Shown: positions 1 through 6,554 of the stretch, one piece after another
Numbering within the stretch: position 1 is the stretch's first letter
Layout: every line of letters starts with the position of its first letter
DNA from: an uncultured Clostridia bacterium
GTDB taxonomy: Bacteria > Bacillota_A > Clostridia > TANB77 > CAG-508
Reading direction: 5' to 3'
Length of the DNA stretch: 7,476 bases
NCBI GenBank assembly: GCA_947628335.1
Contig: CANQZT010000073.1
Location: 1 to 7,476, forward strand
Position numbers and translations under genes: made by a program
The notes under the pieces: model-generated
What the model saw: only the letters and a program-made list of their open reading frames with translations
Told to the model about the DNA's origin: nothing
Databases searched by the model: none

Positions 1-2160
1 ATTTCTAAAAAGAAAAAAGTACCTTCTGACTGGTGTTATATTTATAATTTCGACAATCCTAATGAACCCATTGCACTACCACTATCAGCTGGTCTTGGAA
101 AAGAATTTAAAGATGATATGGAGCAATTTATTAGAGATGTAAAGGCTGATATCAACAAAACCTTTAGTAATGAAGATTTTGAAAAAGAAAAGACTCTTAT
201 AAAACAAGAATTTGAACAGAAACGTTCTCTACTTTTAGAAAATTTAAATAAAGAATCTATGAAATATGGTTTTCAAGTAAAAACTGCTCAAAATGGTATT
301 TATATGATGCCTGTAATCGATGGAAAAACAATTGAAGAAGATGAATTTGATCAATTAGATGACGAAACGAAAAAAGATTTTGAAAGTAAATCTAATATTG
401 TTCAAGAACAAATTATTTCTGTTATTAGTGAAATTAAAGCTATTGAAAAAGAATCTGATAAAAAAATTGAAGAATGGCAATCTAACGTAGCACTAATTAC
501 TATCAATGTACACATAAATTATATAAAATCAAAATATAAACGAAATAAAATTATAAATAAATTTCTAGATAATGTAAAAAAAGACATTTTAAAAAATGTT
601 GCTTTATTTATTGAACAACCCGAAAATAAAAATGGTGAACAAGCTCAGCCAATGCAACGTATAGAACAAAAACAACCTTGGCTAAATTATCGTGTTAATT
701 TGTTTATAGATAATAGTAAAACTGAAGGCGCCCCAGTTATTATGGATTCTAATTATTCATATCACAATTTATTTGGAAAATTAGAATATGAAAATTATTA
801 TGGTGCATTAAAAACAGATTATACAATGTTACAACCTGGATTATTCCATAAAGCGAATGGTGGCTATATCATACTTCAAGCCAAGGATTTACTTTCAAAC
901 CCATTATGCTATGATGCTTTAAAAAAAGCTTTAAGAATTAAGGAGTTAAATATAGAAAACGCTGCTGACCAAAGAAATTCTATGGTAATGGTTTCTTTAA
1001 AGCCTGAGCCTATTCCATTAAATTTAAAAGTTATCTTGATAGGAAGCTCAAGTATTTATCATACTTTACTTGCTATGGATTCAGATTTTAAAAAACTTTT
1101 CAAAGTAAAAGTTGAATTTGAAGATGATGCTCCAAAAACAGAAGACAATATGTTAAAATTAGCACGTTTTATTCATGGCTTTTGTGAACAAGAAGATTTA
1201 TTACCTTTAGACAAAACAGCTGTGGCAAAAGTAGTAGAATATGCTTCAAAACTTGCTAATAATAAAAATAAGTTATCTACTAGATTTAATGATTTATCTG
1301 AAATCGTTGCTGAAGCATGCACTTGGGCAAAGCTTTCTAAATCTAAAATTGTAACAGCTGAATATATACAAAAAACATTGGAAGAACGTATAGATAGAAT
1401 AAAAAAATATGATGAAAAATATACAGAAATGATTCGTAATAATACTTTATTAATTAGTACATCAGGATTTAAAGTTGGTCAAATTAATGGCTTAACTGTT
1501 ATGACAATTGGAGATTATACTTTTGGAAAACCTGCAAAGATAACTGTCAATACGTATACTGGTAAATCTGGTATAATAAATATAGAACGTGAAGTTGACC
1601 TTTCTGGTTCAACACATTCTAAGGGTGTTTATATACTAAGTGGTTATTTAGGTGAAATGTTTGCGCAAGACATTCCGTTATCTTTGACAGCCAGCATTTG
1701 TTTTGAACAATTATATAATGGTGTAGATGGAGATAGTGCATCAAGCACTGAACTATACGCTCTACTTTCAAGCTTATCTGAAGTACCTATAAATCAATCA
1801 ATTGCTGTTACTGGCTCTGTAAATCAAAAAGGTGAAATTCAGCCAATTGGTGGAGTTAATGAGAAAATTGAAGGTTTTTACCAAATTTGCAAAATGCGTG
1901 GATTTGATGGAAATCATGGCGTTATGATACCTGTTCAAAACATTGAGAATTTAAGCCTTTCTGATGAAATTGTAGAAGCCGTAAAAAAAGGTGTTTTTCA
2001 TATTTATGCAGTTTCAACAATTGAAGAAGGAATTGAAGTATTAACTGGTGTTCCAGCAGGAAAGAAAGATAAAAACGGTCATTTTCCAGCAGGTACTGTA
2101 AATGCACTTGTTCATGAAAAATTAAAGAAATATGCTAAAGTTAGTAGTAAAGAACAATAA
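1..2160 (+). CDS. Lon-like ATP-associated protease (AAA_32 + Lon S16 domain), 5' partial
   Basis: The frame is open from base 1; an internal ATG at 118 is not the real start, because the 39 codons before it (DWCYIYNF, then ALPLSAGLG) are family-conserved. The 719 residues visible lack only the N-terminus, where this family normally carries its Walker A loop. Using window residue numbers, 1-480 is the AAA_32-type region with a charged helical insert (about 40-180), a Walker-B-like HKANGGYIIL at 283-292 and a sensor-like VILIGSSS near 344-351. About 490-700 is the Lon S16 protease domain, with catalytic Ser579 in GDSAS and Lys622 in GGVNEK. Their 43-residue spacing equals that of E. coli Lon (S679/K722). 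The protein is probably a cytoplasmic quality-control protease of the LonC/YcbZ type; some LonC members have lost ATPase activity, which cannot be judged here. It ends in TAA inside a terminator palindrome, converging on rplS. Confidence 0.93.
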   Translation: MSKKKKVPSDWCYIYNFDNPNEPIALPLSAGLGKEFKDDMEQFIRDVKADINKTFSNEDFEKEKTLIKQEFEQKRSLLLENLNKESMKYGFQVKTAQNGIYMMPVIDGKTIEEDEFDQLDDETKKDFESKSNIVQEQIISVISEIKAIEKESDKKIEEWQSNVALITINVHINYIKSKYKRNKIINKFLDNVKKDILKNVALFIEQPENKNGEQAQPMQRIEQKQPWLNYRVNLFIDNSKTEGAPVIMDSNYSYHNLFGKLEYENYYGALKTDYTMLQPGLFHKANGGYIILQAKDLLSNPLCYDALKKALRIKELNIENAADQRNSMVMVSLKPEPIPLNLKVILIGSSSIYHTLLAMDSDFKKLFKVKVEFEDDAPKTEDNMLKLARFIHGFCEQEDLLPLDKTAVAKVVEYASKLANNKNKLSTRFNDLSEIVAEACTWAKLSKSKIVTAEYIQKTLEERIDRIKKYDEKYTEMIRNNTLLISTSGFKVGQINGLTVMTIGDYTFGKPAKITVNTYTGKSGIINIEREVDLSGSTHSKGVYILSGYLGEMFAQDIPLSLTASICFEQLYNGVDGDSASSTELYALLSSLSEVPINQSIAVTGSVNQKGEIQPIGGVNEKIEGFYQICKMRGFDGNHGVMIPVQNIENLSLSDEIVEAVKKGVFHIYAVSTIEEGIEVLTGVPAGKKDKNGHFPAGTVNALVHEKLKKYAKVSSKEQ

Positions 2161-2196
2161 AAGAAGCAAGATAAATCTTGCTTCTTTTATTGTTCT
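2151..2196. terminator. Bidirectional terminator, perfect 21-bp inverted repeat
   Basis: Bases 2151-2171 pair perfectly with 2176-2196 around a TAAA loop (2172-2175). The core stem contains AGAAGCAAGA and is followed by a T-rich stretch on both strands (TTTTATTGTTCT rightwards, the mirror image leftwards). The lon-like TAA stop (2158-2160) lies in the left arm, and the rplS TAG stop (2195-2197 on the minus strand) overlaps the end of the right arm. One hairpin therefore serves two convergent genes. Confidence 0.9.
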
Positions 2197-2770
2197 ATTT
2201 ATCAGCTTTTGGAGAATCTTTTACAGTATCTACATTTTCTTCTTTAACTGTATCTATAGTTTCTTCCTTTACTACTTCCGTTGTTTCTACTGCTGGAGCT
2301 TCTTCTTTTGCTGTTGCTACTTCTTCTACTGTTTCTACTACATCTGTAGTTTCTACATTTTCAGTTTCAACTGCTGGTTCTTCTCCCATTTCTTCTTTTA
2401 AAACAATCTCTTTATTTTCAATTCTTGCACCTAATTTTTCTTTTGTCTTAGATGCCTTTCCAATTCTATCTCTTAAGTAGAATAATTTAGCACGTCTTGC
2501 TTTACCAACTCTTACTACCTCTACTTTTTCAACTAATGGTGAATGAACTAAGAATGTTTTTTCTACACCTACACCATAAGAGATTCTTCTTACTGTAAAT
2601 GTTTCATTTACTCCTCCACCTTGTTTTTTAATAATAATTCCTTCGAAAACTTGTATTCTTTCTCTGTTTCCTTCTTTAATCCTAACGTGAACTCTTACAG
2701 TGTTTCCAACATCTAATACTGGAATTTTACTTTTCATTTGTTCATGTTGTATTGATTTAATAATATCCAT
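2195..2770 (-). CDS. rplS: 50S ribosomal protein L19 with long acidic C-terminal extension
   Basis: L19 sits at the 30S/50S interface and helps form intersubunit bridges. Residues 1-113 are a standard L19: start [11 protein letters not shown], then the central [23 protein letters not shown] (49-73 region) and the C-terminal [11 protein letters not shown] at 91-101. The family normally stops at about 115 residues; this protein is 191. The extra part is acidic: residues 126-191 hold 23 Asp/Glu against 6 Lys, are rich in Val and Thr, have no aromatic residues, and are probably disordered. They contain an 8-residue tandem repeat ([16 protein letters not shown], then VKD) and two PAVET units. The start is well fixed: ATG at 2770 with AGGAGG at 2782-2787, 11 nt upstream. 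It is the last gene of the operon, 45 nt after trmD. The tail is in frame with no sign of fusion to a known domain; its function is unknown. Confidence 0.96.
   Translation of the reverse strand: MDIIKSIQHEQMKSKIPVLDVGNTVRVHVRIKEGNRERIQVFEGIIIKKQGGGVNETFTVRRISYGVGVEKTFLVHSPLVEKVEVVRVGKARRAKLFYLRDRIGKASKTKEKLGARIENKEIVLKEEMGEEPAVETENVETTDVVETVEEVATAKEEAPAVETTEVVKEETIDTVKEENVDTVKDSPKADK
2216..2272 (-). repeat. Tandem 24-bp coding repeat in the L19 tail
   Basis: Codons 167-174 (2272-2249) and 175-182 (2248-2225) encode VKEETIDT and VKEENVDT and match at 19 of 24 bases. A third, truncated unit (VKD) follows at 2224-2216. This suggests the tail grew by short in-frame duplication. Confidence 0.7.
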
Positions 2771-2815
2771 TTCGAAACTTTCCTCCTTCTTTCTTTATTC
2801 TTATGGATAAAGTAA

Positions 2816-3541
2816 CTACTCCTCTTCATTACTTTTTAATTTTTTCAAATAATTCTTATCATCATTTGTTAATTCTACTTTTTCTAAAAGTTTTGGTCTT
2901 TTTATGTATGTATTTTTTATTGATTGCTCTCTTCGCCATTTTTTAACATTTTCATGATGTCCTGTTAGCAATACTTCTGGAACATGCTTGTTTAAGAAAA
3001 CTTCTGGTCTAGTGTATTGTGGATATTCTAAAAGTCCATTTGAAAAAGATTCTTCCAAAGTTGACTCTTTGCTTAATACCCCTTCAACATATCTTGCTAC
3101 ACTATCAATTAGTACCATAGCTGGTATTTCACCACCTGTTAGTACATAATCTCCTATAGAAATTTCTTCGTCTACAATTTCATCTAATACTCTTTCATCA
3201 ATACCTTCATAATGACCACATAAAAGAATAATATGTTTTTCTTTGCTCAAATTTTCTACTTTTTTTTGGTCTAATACATTTCCTTGTGGAGATAAATATA
3301 TGACTTTTGCAGATTTATCTTTAACAGATTTATAAGCATCATATACAACATCTGGTCTCATTACCATTCCAGCACCTCCACCATATGGTGTATCATCAAC
3401 TTTTTTATGCTTATCTTTTGAAAAGTCTCGAATATTTACAATCCTCATTGTTAAAAGTTCTTTTTCCATTGCTTTTCCAATGATACTTTGTTCTAATGGT
3501 TTAAACATTTCAGGGAAAAGAGTTAAAATATCAATTTTCAT
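2816..3541 (-). CDS. trmD: tRNA (guanine-N1)-methyltransferase TrmD
   Basis: TrmD is a SPOUT-class enzyme that transfers methyl from S-adenosylmethionine to N1 of G37, 3' of the anticodon, in tRNAs reading CCN, CUN and CGG codons; the mark prevents +1 frameshifting. At 241 residues it has the usual length. Visible motifs are DDTPYGGGAGMVM (49-61), SPQG (84-87), LCGHYEGIDERV (107-118), SIGDYVLTGGE (128-138), LEYPQYTRPEV (171-181) and LLTGHH (191-196); the knotted cofactor site lies within 84-138. The position aligned with the E. coli general base Asp169 is Glu164 (EESFSNGLL), a conservative change. The ATG at 3541 has AGGAGG at 3548-3553, and this Shine-Dalgarno overlaps the rimM TAG stop, suggesting coupled translation. 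The protein acts as a cytoplasmic homodimer. Confidence 0.97.
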   Translation of the reverse strand: MKIDILTLFPEMFKPLEQSIIGKAMEKELLTMRIVNIRDFSKDKHKKVDDTPYGGGAGMVMRPDVVYDAYKSVKDKSAKVIYLSPQGNVLDQKKVENLSKEKHIILLCGHYEGIDERVLDEIVDEEISIGDYVLTGGEIPAMVLIDSVARYVEGVLSKESTLEESFSNGLLEYPQYTRPEVFLNKHVPEVLLTGHHENVKKWRREQSIKNTYIKRPKLLEKVELTNDDKNYLKKLKSNEEE

Positions 3542-3551
3542 ACTACTCCTC

Positions 3552-4058
3552 CTATATAAGACCGTCTAATAAATGAACTGTCATTCTTTTTGCTTTCAAG
3601 TCAACATTTTTAATAACATCACCAATTGCAGGAAGTAGAATTTGTTTTCCCTTTTCATCTTTTACAACATATATATCATTTGCACCTGTTGGATATACAT
3701 CTACAATATTTCCCAAATATTCATTCTCTTCGGTAAATACCTCTAATCCAATTAAATCAACTATAAAATATGAATTTTCAGGTAAAATTACAGCATCTTT
3801 TCTATCAATTTTCAAATAACAATTTTTATATATTTCTGCTGTATTTATATCATCAATTCCTTCTAATTTTAACAATACTAGATTTTTAGAATATTTTACC
3901 TCTTCAATAACAAAGCTTTTTAATGAATTTTTAGTTTCAATATATATATTAGTTAAATCCTCAAACCTTGTATAATCATCCGTAAATGGAACTACTTTCA
4001 AAAAACCCTTTATTCCATATGTATTTACAATTTGACCAATTTCCATTAACTGTTCCAT
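3552..4058 (-). CDS. rimM: 16S rRNA processing / 30S maturation protein RimM
   Basis: RimM is a ribosome-assembly factor that binds S19 and the 30S head region during 16S maturation. With ATG at 4058 the protein has 168 residues, typical of the family. The N-terminal RimM domain begins MEQLMEIGQIVNTYGIKG, with the signature NTYGIKG at 12-18. The C-terminal PRC-barrel runs from about YFIVDLIGLEVF (97-108) through GANDIYVV (125-132) to the end, DGLI. A longer frame begins with TTG at 4079, but it would overlap khpA by 17 nt, and the family usually has about 6 residues before the conserved Val/Ile-Gly. ATG 4058 follows the khpA TAA by only 4 nt. Its ribosome-binding site is weak (GTGGGA inside the khpA end), so re-initiation from khpA is likely. 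ATG 4046 is a second possible start. Confidence 0.93.
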   Translation of the reverse strand: MEQLMEIGQIVNTYGIKGFLKVVPFTDDYTRFEDLTNIYIETKNSLKSFVIEEVKYSKNLVLLKLEGIDDINTAEIYKNCYLKIDRKDAVILPENSYFIVDLIGLEVFTEENEYLGNIVDVYPTGANDIYVVKDEKGKQILLPAIGDVIKNVDLKAKRMTVHLLDGLI

Positions 4059-4062
4059 AAGT

Positions 4063-4293
4063 TTATCCCACAAATTCAATCGTTATTTTTCTATTTTCTT
4101 TTGCAGCAATTGCTTTTGCAACAGTACGAATAGATTTAGCGATTCTACCTTGCTTTCCAATTACTTTTCCCATGTCTTTTTCATCTACTTTTACTTCATA
4201 AATTGTAGTATTTCCTTTTTGAGTTTCCGTAAGTTGTACAGCATCAGTATTTTCAACTAAATTATTTATCATAATTTCAAGCATTTCTTTCAT
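4063..4293 (-). CDS. khpA: KH-domain RNA-binding protein KhpA (YlqC family)
   Basis: This is a 76-residue single-KH protein. The core is KVDEKDMGKVIGKQGRIAKSIRT, with the RNA-gripping GxxG loop (GKQG) at 46-49, and it ends in the strand KITIEFVG. The family (B. subtilis YlqC, pneumococcal KhpA) pairs with KhpB/Jag and binds many RNAs, affecting cell division and envelope control. The N-terminus, MKEMLEIMINNLVENTDAV, matches the usual family start. ATG 4293 follows AGGAGG (4300-4305) by 6 nt, and that Shine-Dalgarno is fused to the TAG stop of rpsP. Its place between rpsP and rimM is the standard Firmicute position. A ylqD gene, found next to it in Bacillus, is absent. Confidence 0.94.
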   Translation of the reverse strand: MKEMLEIMINNLVENTDAVQLTETQKGNTTIYEVKVDEKDMGKVIGKQGRIAKSIRTVAKAIAAKENRKITIEFVG

Positions 4294-4303
4294 ATATATC
4301 CTC

Positions 4304-4537
4304 CTAGTTAGCTTTCTTTATTAAAGCTTTTACTGTGTCTGTTGGTTTTGCACCATTTTTTATCCATTTTTCTACTTTTTCTTTATCTAACACAATTGTA
4401 GATGGTTCTGTCATTGGATTATATGTTCCAATTTGTTCAATTATTTTTCCATCTCTTGGTGATTTAGAATCTGCAACAACTATATGATAAAATGGAGCTT
4501 TCTTTGCACCAAATCTTTGTAATCTTATTTTTACCAT
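4304..4537 (-). CDS. rpsP: 30S ribosomal protein S16
   Basis: S16 is an early-binding 30S protein that stabilises the 5' and central domains of 16S rRNA. The 77-residue product starts [21 protein letters not shown] and contains the family signature [19 protein letters not shown] (23-41). It lacks the longer C-terminal tail seen in some phyla. The start is the ATG at 4537, 8 nt after a perfect AGGAGG (4546-4551). An in-frame GTG at 4546 would add three residues but lies inside that Shine-Dalgarno, so it is rejected. The stop TAG overlaps the khpA ribosome-binding site. About 80 nt of very A+T-rich sequence separate it from ffh, the largest gap in the operon. Confidence 0.96.
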   Translation of the reverse strand: MVKIRLQRFGAKKAPFYHIVVADSKSPRDGKIIEQIGTYNPMTEPSTIVLDKEKVEKWIKNGAKPTDTVKALIKKAN

Positions 4538-4543
4538 TATTTT

Positions 4544-4551
4544 CACCTCCT
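4544..4551 (-). promoter_or_regulatory. Shine-Dalgarno of rpsP (decides start)
   Basis: The minus strand reads AGGAGGTG here. The ATG at 4537 is correctly spaced, while the upstream in-frame GTG (4546-4544) overlaps the Shine-Dalgarno itself and cannot use it. This fixes S16 at 77 residues. Confidence 0.85.
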
Positions 4552-4617
4552 AATAATTGCATATATATAAATATAAAAATTTAATAACTTTAATCTTATA
4601 AACTGTTTAGCTTATAT

Positions 4618-5976
4618 CTATATTTTGAAATCTTTTAAATCTCCTAAATCCTCTGGATTCATTCCTTTTAACATATTTTTCATACCTTTTCCAGTTTGAA
4701 GTTTCTTCATCATTTTTTGTGTCATTTCAAAAGAGTTCATAAATTTATTAACTTCTTGAACAGTAACACCTGAGCCATCTGCAATTCTCTTTCTTCTACT
4801 TCCATTTAATATTTTTGGATTTCTTTTTTCCTTTTTGGTCATAGAACAAATAATTGCTTCTATTTTTAAGAATTCTCTATCATCTACTTTTAAATCTTTA
4901 AATTTACTCATTCCTGGTATCATTTTAAGAATAGATGAAAAAGACCCCATTTTTTTTACTTGCCTTAGTTGTGTTAAATAATCATCTAAATCAAATTCTT
5001 GCTTTCTAAGTTTCTTTTCTAATTTTAATGCTTCCTCTTCTGAAAAAGCTTCTTCTGCTTTTTCAATAATAGACAACATATCTCCCATTCCAAGAATTCT
5101 AGATGCCATTCTTTCTGGATGAAATACCTCAATATCATTTAGTTTTTCACCTGTTGTTGCAAACTTTATTGGTCGTGATGTTACTTTTTTTACAGACAGT
5201 GCTGCACCTCCACGTGTATCTCCATCTAACTTTGTAAGGATAACTCCGTCAATTCCTACTGTCTCATTGAATGATGTTGCTACATTTACAGCATCCTGTC
5301 CTGTCATAGCATCTACCACTAATAAAATTTCATGAGGCTTTACATTTGCTTTTAAATTTTTTAATTCTGTCATTAGAGCTTCATCTATATGAAGTCTACC
5401 AGCTGTGTCTATAATTACAACATCATTTAATCTTGAAATTGCAACATTTAAAGCTTGTTTTGCAATATGTACAACGTCTTTAGATTCTTCGTTTGCAAAT
5501 ACTGGAATATTTAGGCTCTTTCCGACTACTTGTAATTGCTTAATAGCTGCTGGTCTATATACATCACATGCTACTAATAATGGACTTTTTCCTTGTTTTC
5601 TTAAAATATTGGCAAGTTTTCCAGCTGTCGTTGTTTTACCTGATCCTTGTAATCCTACAAGCATAATAACAGTTGGTGGATTTGGAGTAAAATTAATTTT
5701 ACTTTCTGTTCCTCCTAACAGTTCTACTAATTCATCTTTTACTATTTTTACTACTTGTTGACCTGGTGTTAATGATTTCATTACATCTTGCCCCAAAGCT
5801 TTTCCTTGTATTACATTTATAAAATCTTTTACTATTTTATAATTAACATCTGCTTCTAATAATGCAAGTTTTACTTCTCTTAGCATTTCTTTTAAATCTT
5901 GTTCAGTAACTCTTGCTTTTCCTCCAAATTTTCTTGTAATACTTTGTAATCTTGAAGATAATCCCTCAAAAGCCAT
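4618..5976 (-). CDS. ffh: Signal recognition particle GTPase Ffh (SRP54)
   Basis: Ffh binds 4.5S/6S-type SRP RNA and the signal sequences of nascent membrane proteins, delivering ribosomes to the receptor FtsY at the membrane. The 452 residues are full length. The N domain is at 1-95. The G domain has P-loop GLQGSGKTT (108-116), DVYRPAA (138-144), DTAGR (190-194), TKLDGD (248-253) and TTGEKLND (274-281). The M domain starts near 300; it carries the flexible finger region around MIPGMSK (352-358) and the RNA-binding helix-turn-helix SRRKRIADGSG (393-403), and ends in a Met-rich tail (KMMKKL, MKNMLKGMN). ATG 5976 has AGGAGG 5 nt upstream, 18 nt after ylxM stops. The pairing with ylxM is standard; ftsY, often just upstream, is not in this cluster. 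Confidence 0.98.
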   Translation of the reverse strand: MAFEGLSSRLQSITRKFGGKARVTEQDLKEMLREVKLALLEADVNYKIVKDFINVIQGKALGQDVMKSLTPGQQVVKIVKDELVELLGGTESKINFTPNPPTVIMLVGLQGSGKTTTAGKLANILRKQGKSPLLVACDVYRPAAIKQLQVVGKSLNIPVFANEESKDVVHIAKQALNVAISRLNDVVIIDTAGRLHIDEALMTELKNLKANVKPHEILLVVDAMTGQDAVNVATSFNETVGIDGVILTKLDGDTRGGAALSVKKVTSRPIKFATTGEKLNDIEVFHPERMASRILGMGDMLSIIEKAEEAFSEEEALKLEKKLRKQEFDLDDYLTQLRQVKKMGSFSSILKMIPGMSKFKDLKVDDREFLKIEAIICSMTKKEKRNPKILNGSRRKRIADGSGVTVQEVNKFMNSFEMTQKMMKKLQTGKGMKNMLKGMNPEDLGDLKDFKI

Positions 5977-5994
5977 ATCTTCCTCCTTATTACT

Positions 5995-6342
5995 TTAAAC
6001 TAAACAATTTAGTTCTTTTTTTACGTTTTCTAAAATGTTTGCAATTTCTTCATCAGAGAATTTCGTTTGAATTTTTGTTAATTTTGAAAGTATTTTTGCT
6101 ATTTGTTGTTCTTGTGTTAATGTTTTTTTCATAATTTCTAGCTTTTCTTCGTATTCGAAAAGCTTATTTTCCCCCTTTATAATATTATCCCTTACTGCCT
6201 GCCTAGTAATACCATAATTTTCGGCAATTTCAGATAAGGAAAAATCTTTATTATAGTAATCATCTAAGAAATTATATTGTTTTTCAGTTAATAGTTTTCC
6301 ATATATTTGGCATAACATACTTACTTTAACATTCTTTTCCAT
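5995..6342 (-). CDS. ylxM: YlxM-family SRP-associated helix-turn-helix protein
   Basis: This is a 115-residue YlxM/p13-like protein. The N-terminal half resembles a sigma-70 region-4 helix-turn-helix: LTEKQYNFLDDYYNKD, then the HTH at about 34-53 (FSLSEIAENYGITRQAVRDN). The rest is a charged, helix-rich tail. YlxM is almost always adjacent to ffh in Firmicutes; in streptococci it has been reported to bind SRP RNA and Ffh and modulate GTPase activity. The name suggests DNA binding, but that is not shown here. ATG 6342 has a moderate ribosome-binding site (AGAGAGGT) about 7 nt upstream. It is the first gene of the operon, with a leader of only about 25 nt after the predicted start of transcription. 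Confidence 0.93.
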   Translation of the reverse strand: MEKNVKVSMLCQIYGKLLTEKQYNFLDDYYNKDFSLSEIAENYGITRQAVRDNIIKGENKLFEYEEKLEIMKKTLTQEQQIAKILSKLTKIQTKFSDEEIANILENVKKELNCLV

Positions 6343-6372
6343 ACTACTACCTCTCTTTTGTAATGCTAATAT

Positions 6373-6401
6373 ACTTTACACCATTTTTTCACATTTGTCA
6401 A
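6373..6401 (-). promoter_or_regulatory. Sigma-A promoter of the ylxM-ffh-rpsP-khpA-rimM-trmD-rplS operon
   Basis: On the minus strand, a perfect -35 TTGACA (6401-6396) and a -10 TAAAGT (6378-6373) are separated by exactly 17 bp. The expected transcription start is near 6366, giving a short leader before the ylxM ATG at 6342. No riboswitch or attenuator fits in that leader. Confidence 0.82.
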
Positions 6402-6450
6402 GTATTTTCCAAAGATTTTTACATTTATATAACATTTTAATTTCTAACAT

Positions 6451-6542
6451 AATTTATATAATAGAAAAAAGTAATACAATTTTATATTTAATGTATTACT
6501 TTTTATAAAAAATTTTTAAGAAATTTCTATTATATACAAATT
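6451..6542. repeat. Nested inverted repeat enclosing the terminator hairpin
   Basis: Outer 13-bp arms 6455-6467 (TATATAATAGAAA) and 6524-6536 are perfect reverse complements; with a 2-nt bulge (6537-6538) they extend to AATT at 6451-6454 / 6539-6542. They enclose, and by 2 nt overlap, the inner 13-bp hairpin 6466-6504. The whole unit of about 92 bp could fold as one long hairpin or serve as alternative terminators. A small non-autonomous element is also possible, but no target duplication is evident. Confidence 0.6.
6466..6504 (-). terminator. Terminator hairpin after the FGE-fold gene
   Basis: Bases 6466-6478 (AAAAAGTAATACA) pair perfectly with 6492-6504 (TGTATTACTTTTT) around a 13-nt A+T loop. 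Read on the minus strand, the hairpin is followed by a T run (TTTTTTCTATTAT), as expected for a factor-independent terminator of the gene ending at 6555. The stem is A+T-rich, so its strength is uncertain. It insulates the operon promoter at 6373-6401 from read-through. Confidence 0.6.
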
Positions 6543-6554
6543 TACTTTTCTTAA

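Noticed and set aside
118..120. ATG at 118 as the start of the Lon-like protease
   Set aside because: The frame stays open to base 1 and encodes conserved family sequence before it, so the gene simply begins outside the window.
1922..2107. Minus-strand frame inside the Lon-like protease gene
   Set aside because: Leucine-rich low-complexity translation antisense to the conserved protease domain, without a start signal.
2132..2480. Plus-strand open frames opposite rplS, rich in Ser/Thr/Val or Phe/Cys
   Set aside because: They are antisense shadows of the repetitive acidic L19 tail, with no ribosome-binding site or recognisable domain.
4059..4079. TTG at 4079 as the rimM start (175 residues)
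   Set aside because: It overlaps khpA, uses a rare start, and adds residues that the family lacks; ATG 4058 gives the normal N-terminus.
4538..4617. Possible internal promoter between ffh and rpsP
   Set aside because: The stretch is so A+T-rich that -10-like hexamers are everywhere; no convincing -35 at proper spacing was found.
5405..5761. Plus-strand open frame opposite ffh
   Set aside because: It lies wholly inside the strongly conserved Ffh G domain on the other strand and has no family features.
6419..6462. Plus-strand promoter using TATAAT at 6457-6462
   Set aside because: There is no matching -35 at 16-18 bp and no plus-strand gene downstream; the hexamer is part of the inverted repeat arm.
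6343..6554. Small RNA gene, tRNA or CRISPR array in the longest gene-free stretch
   Set aside because: Only the promoter, the terminator and the nested inverted repeats were visible; no cloverleaf and no regularly spaced repeats.
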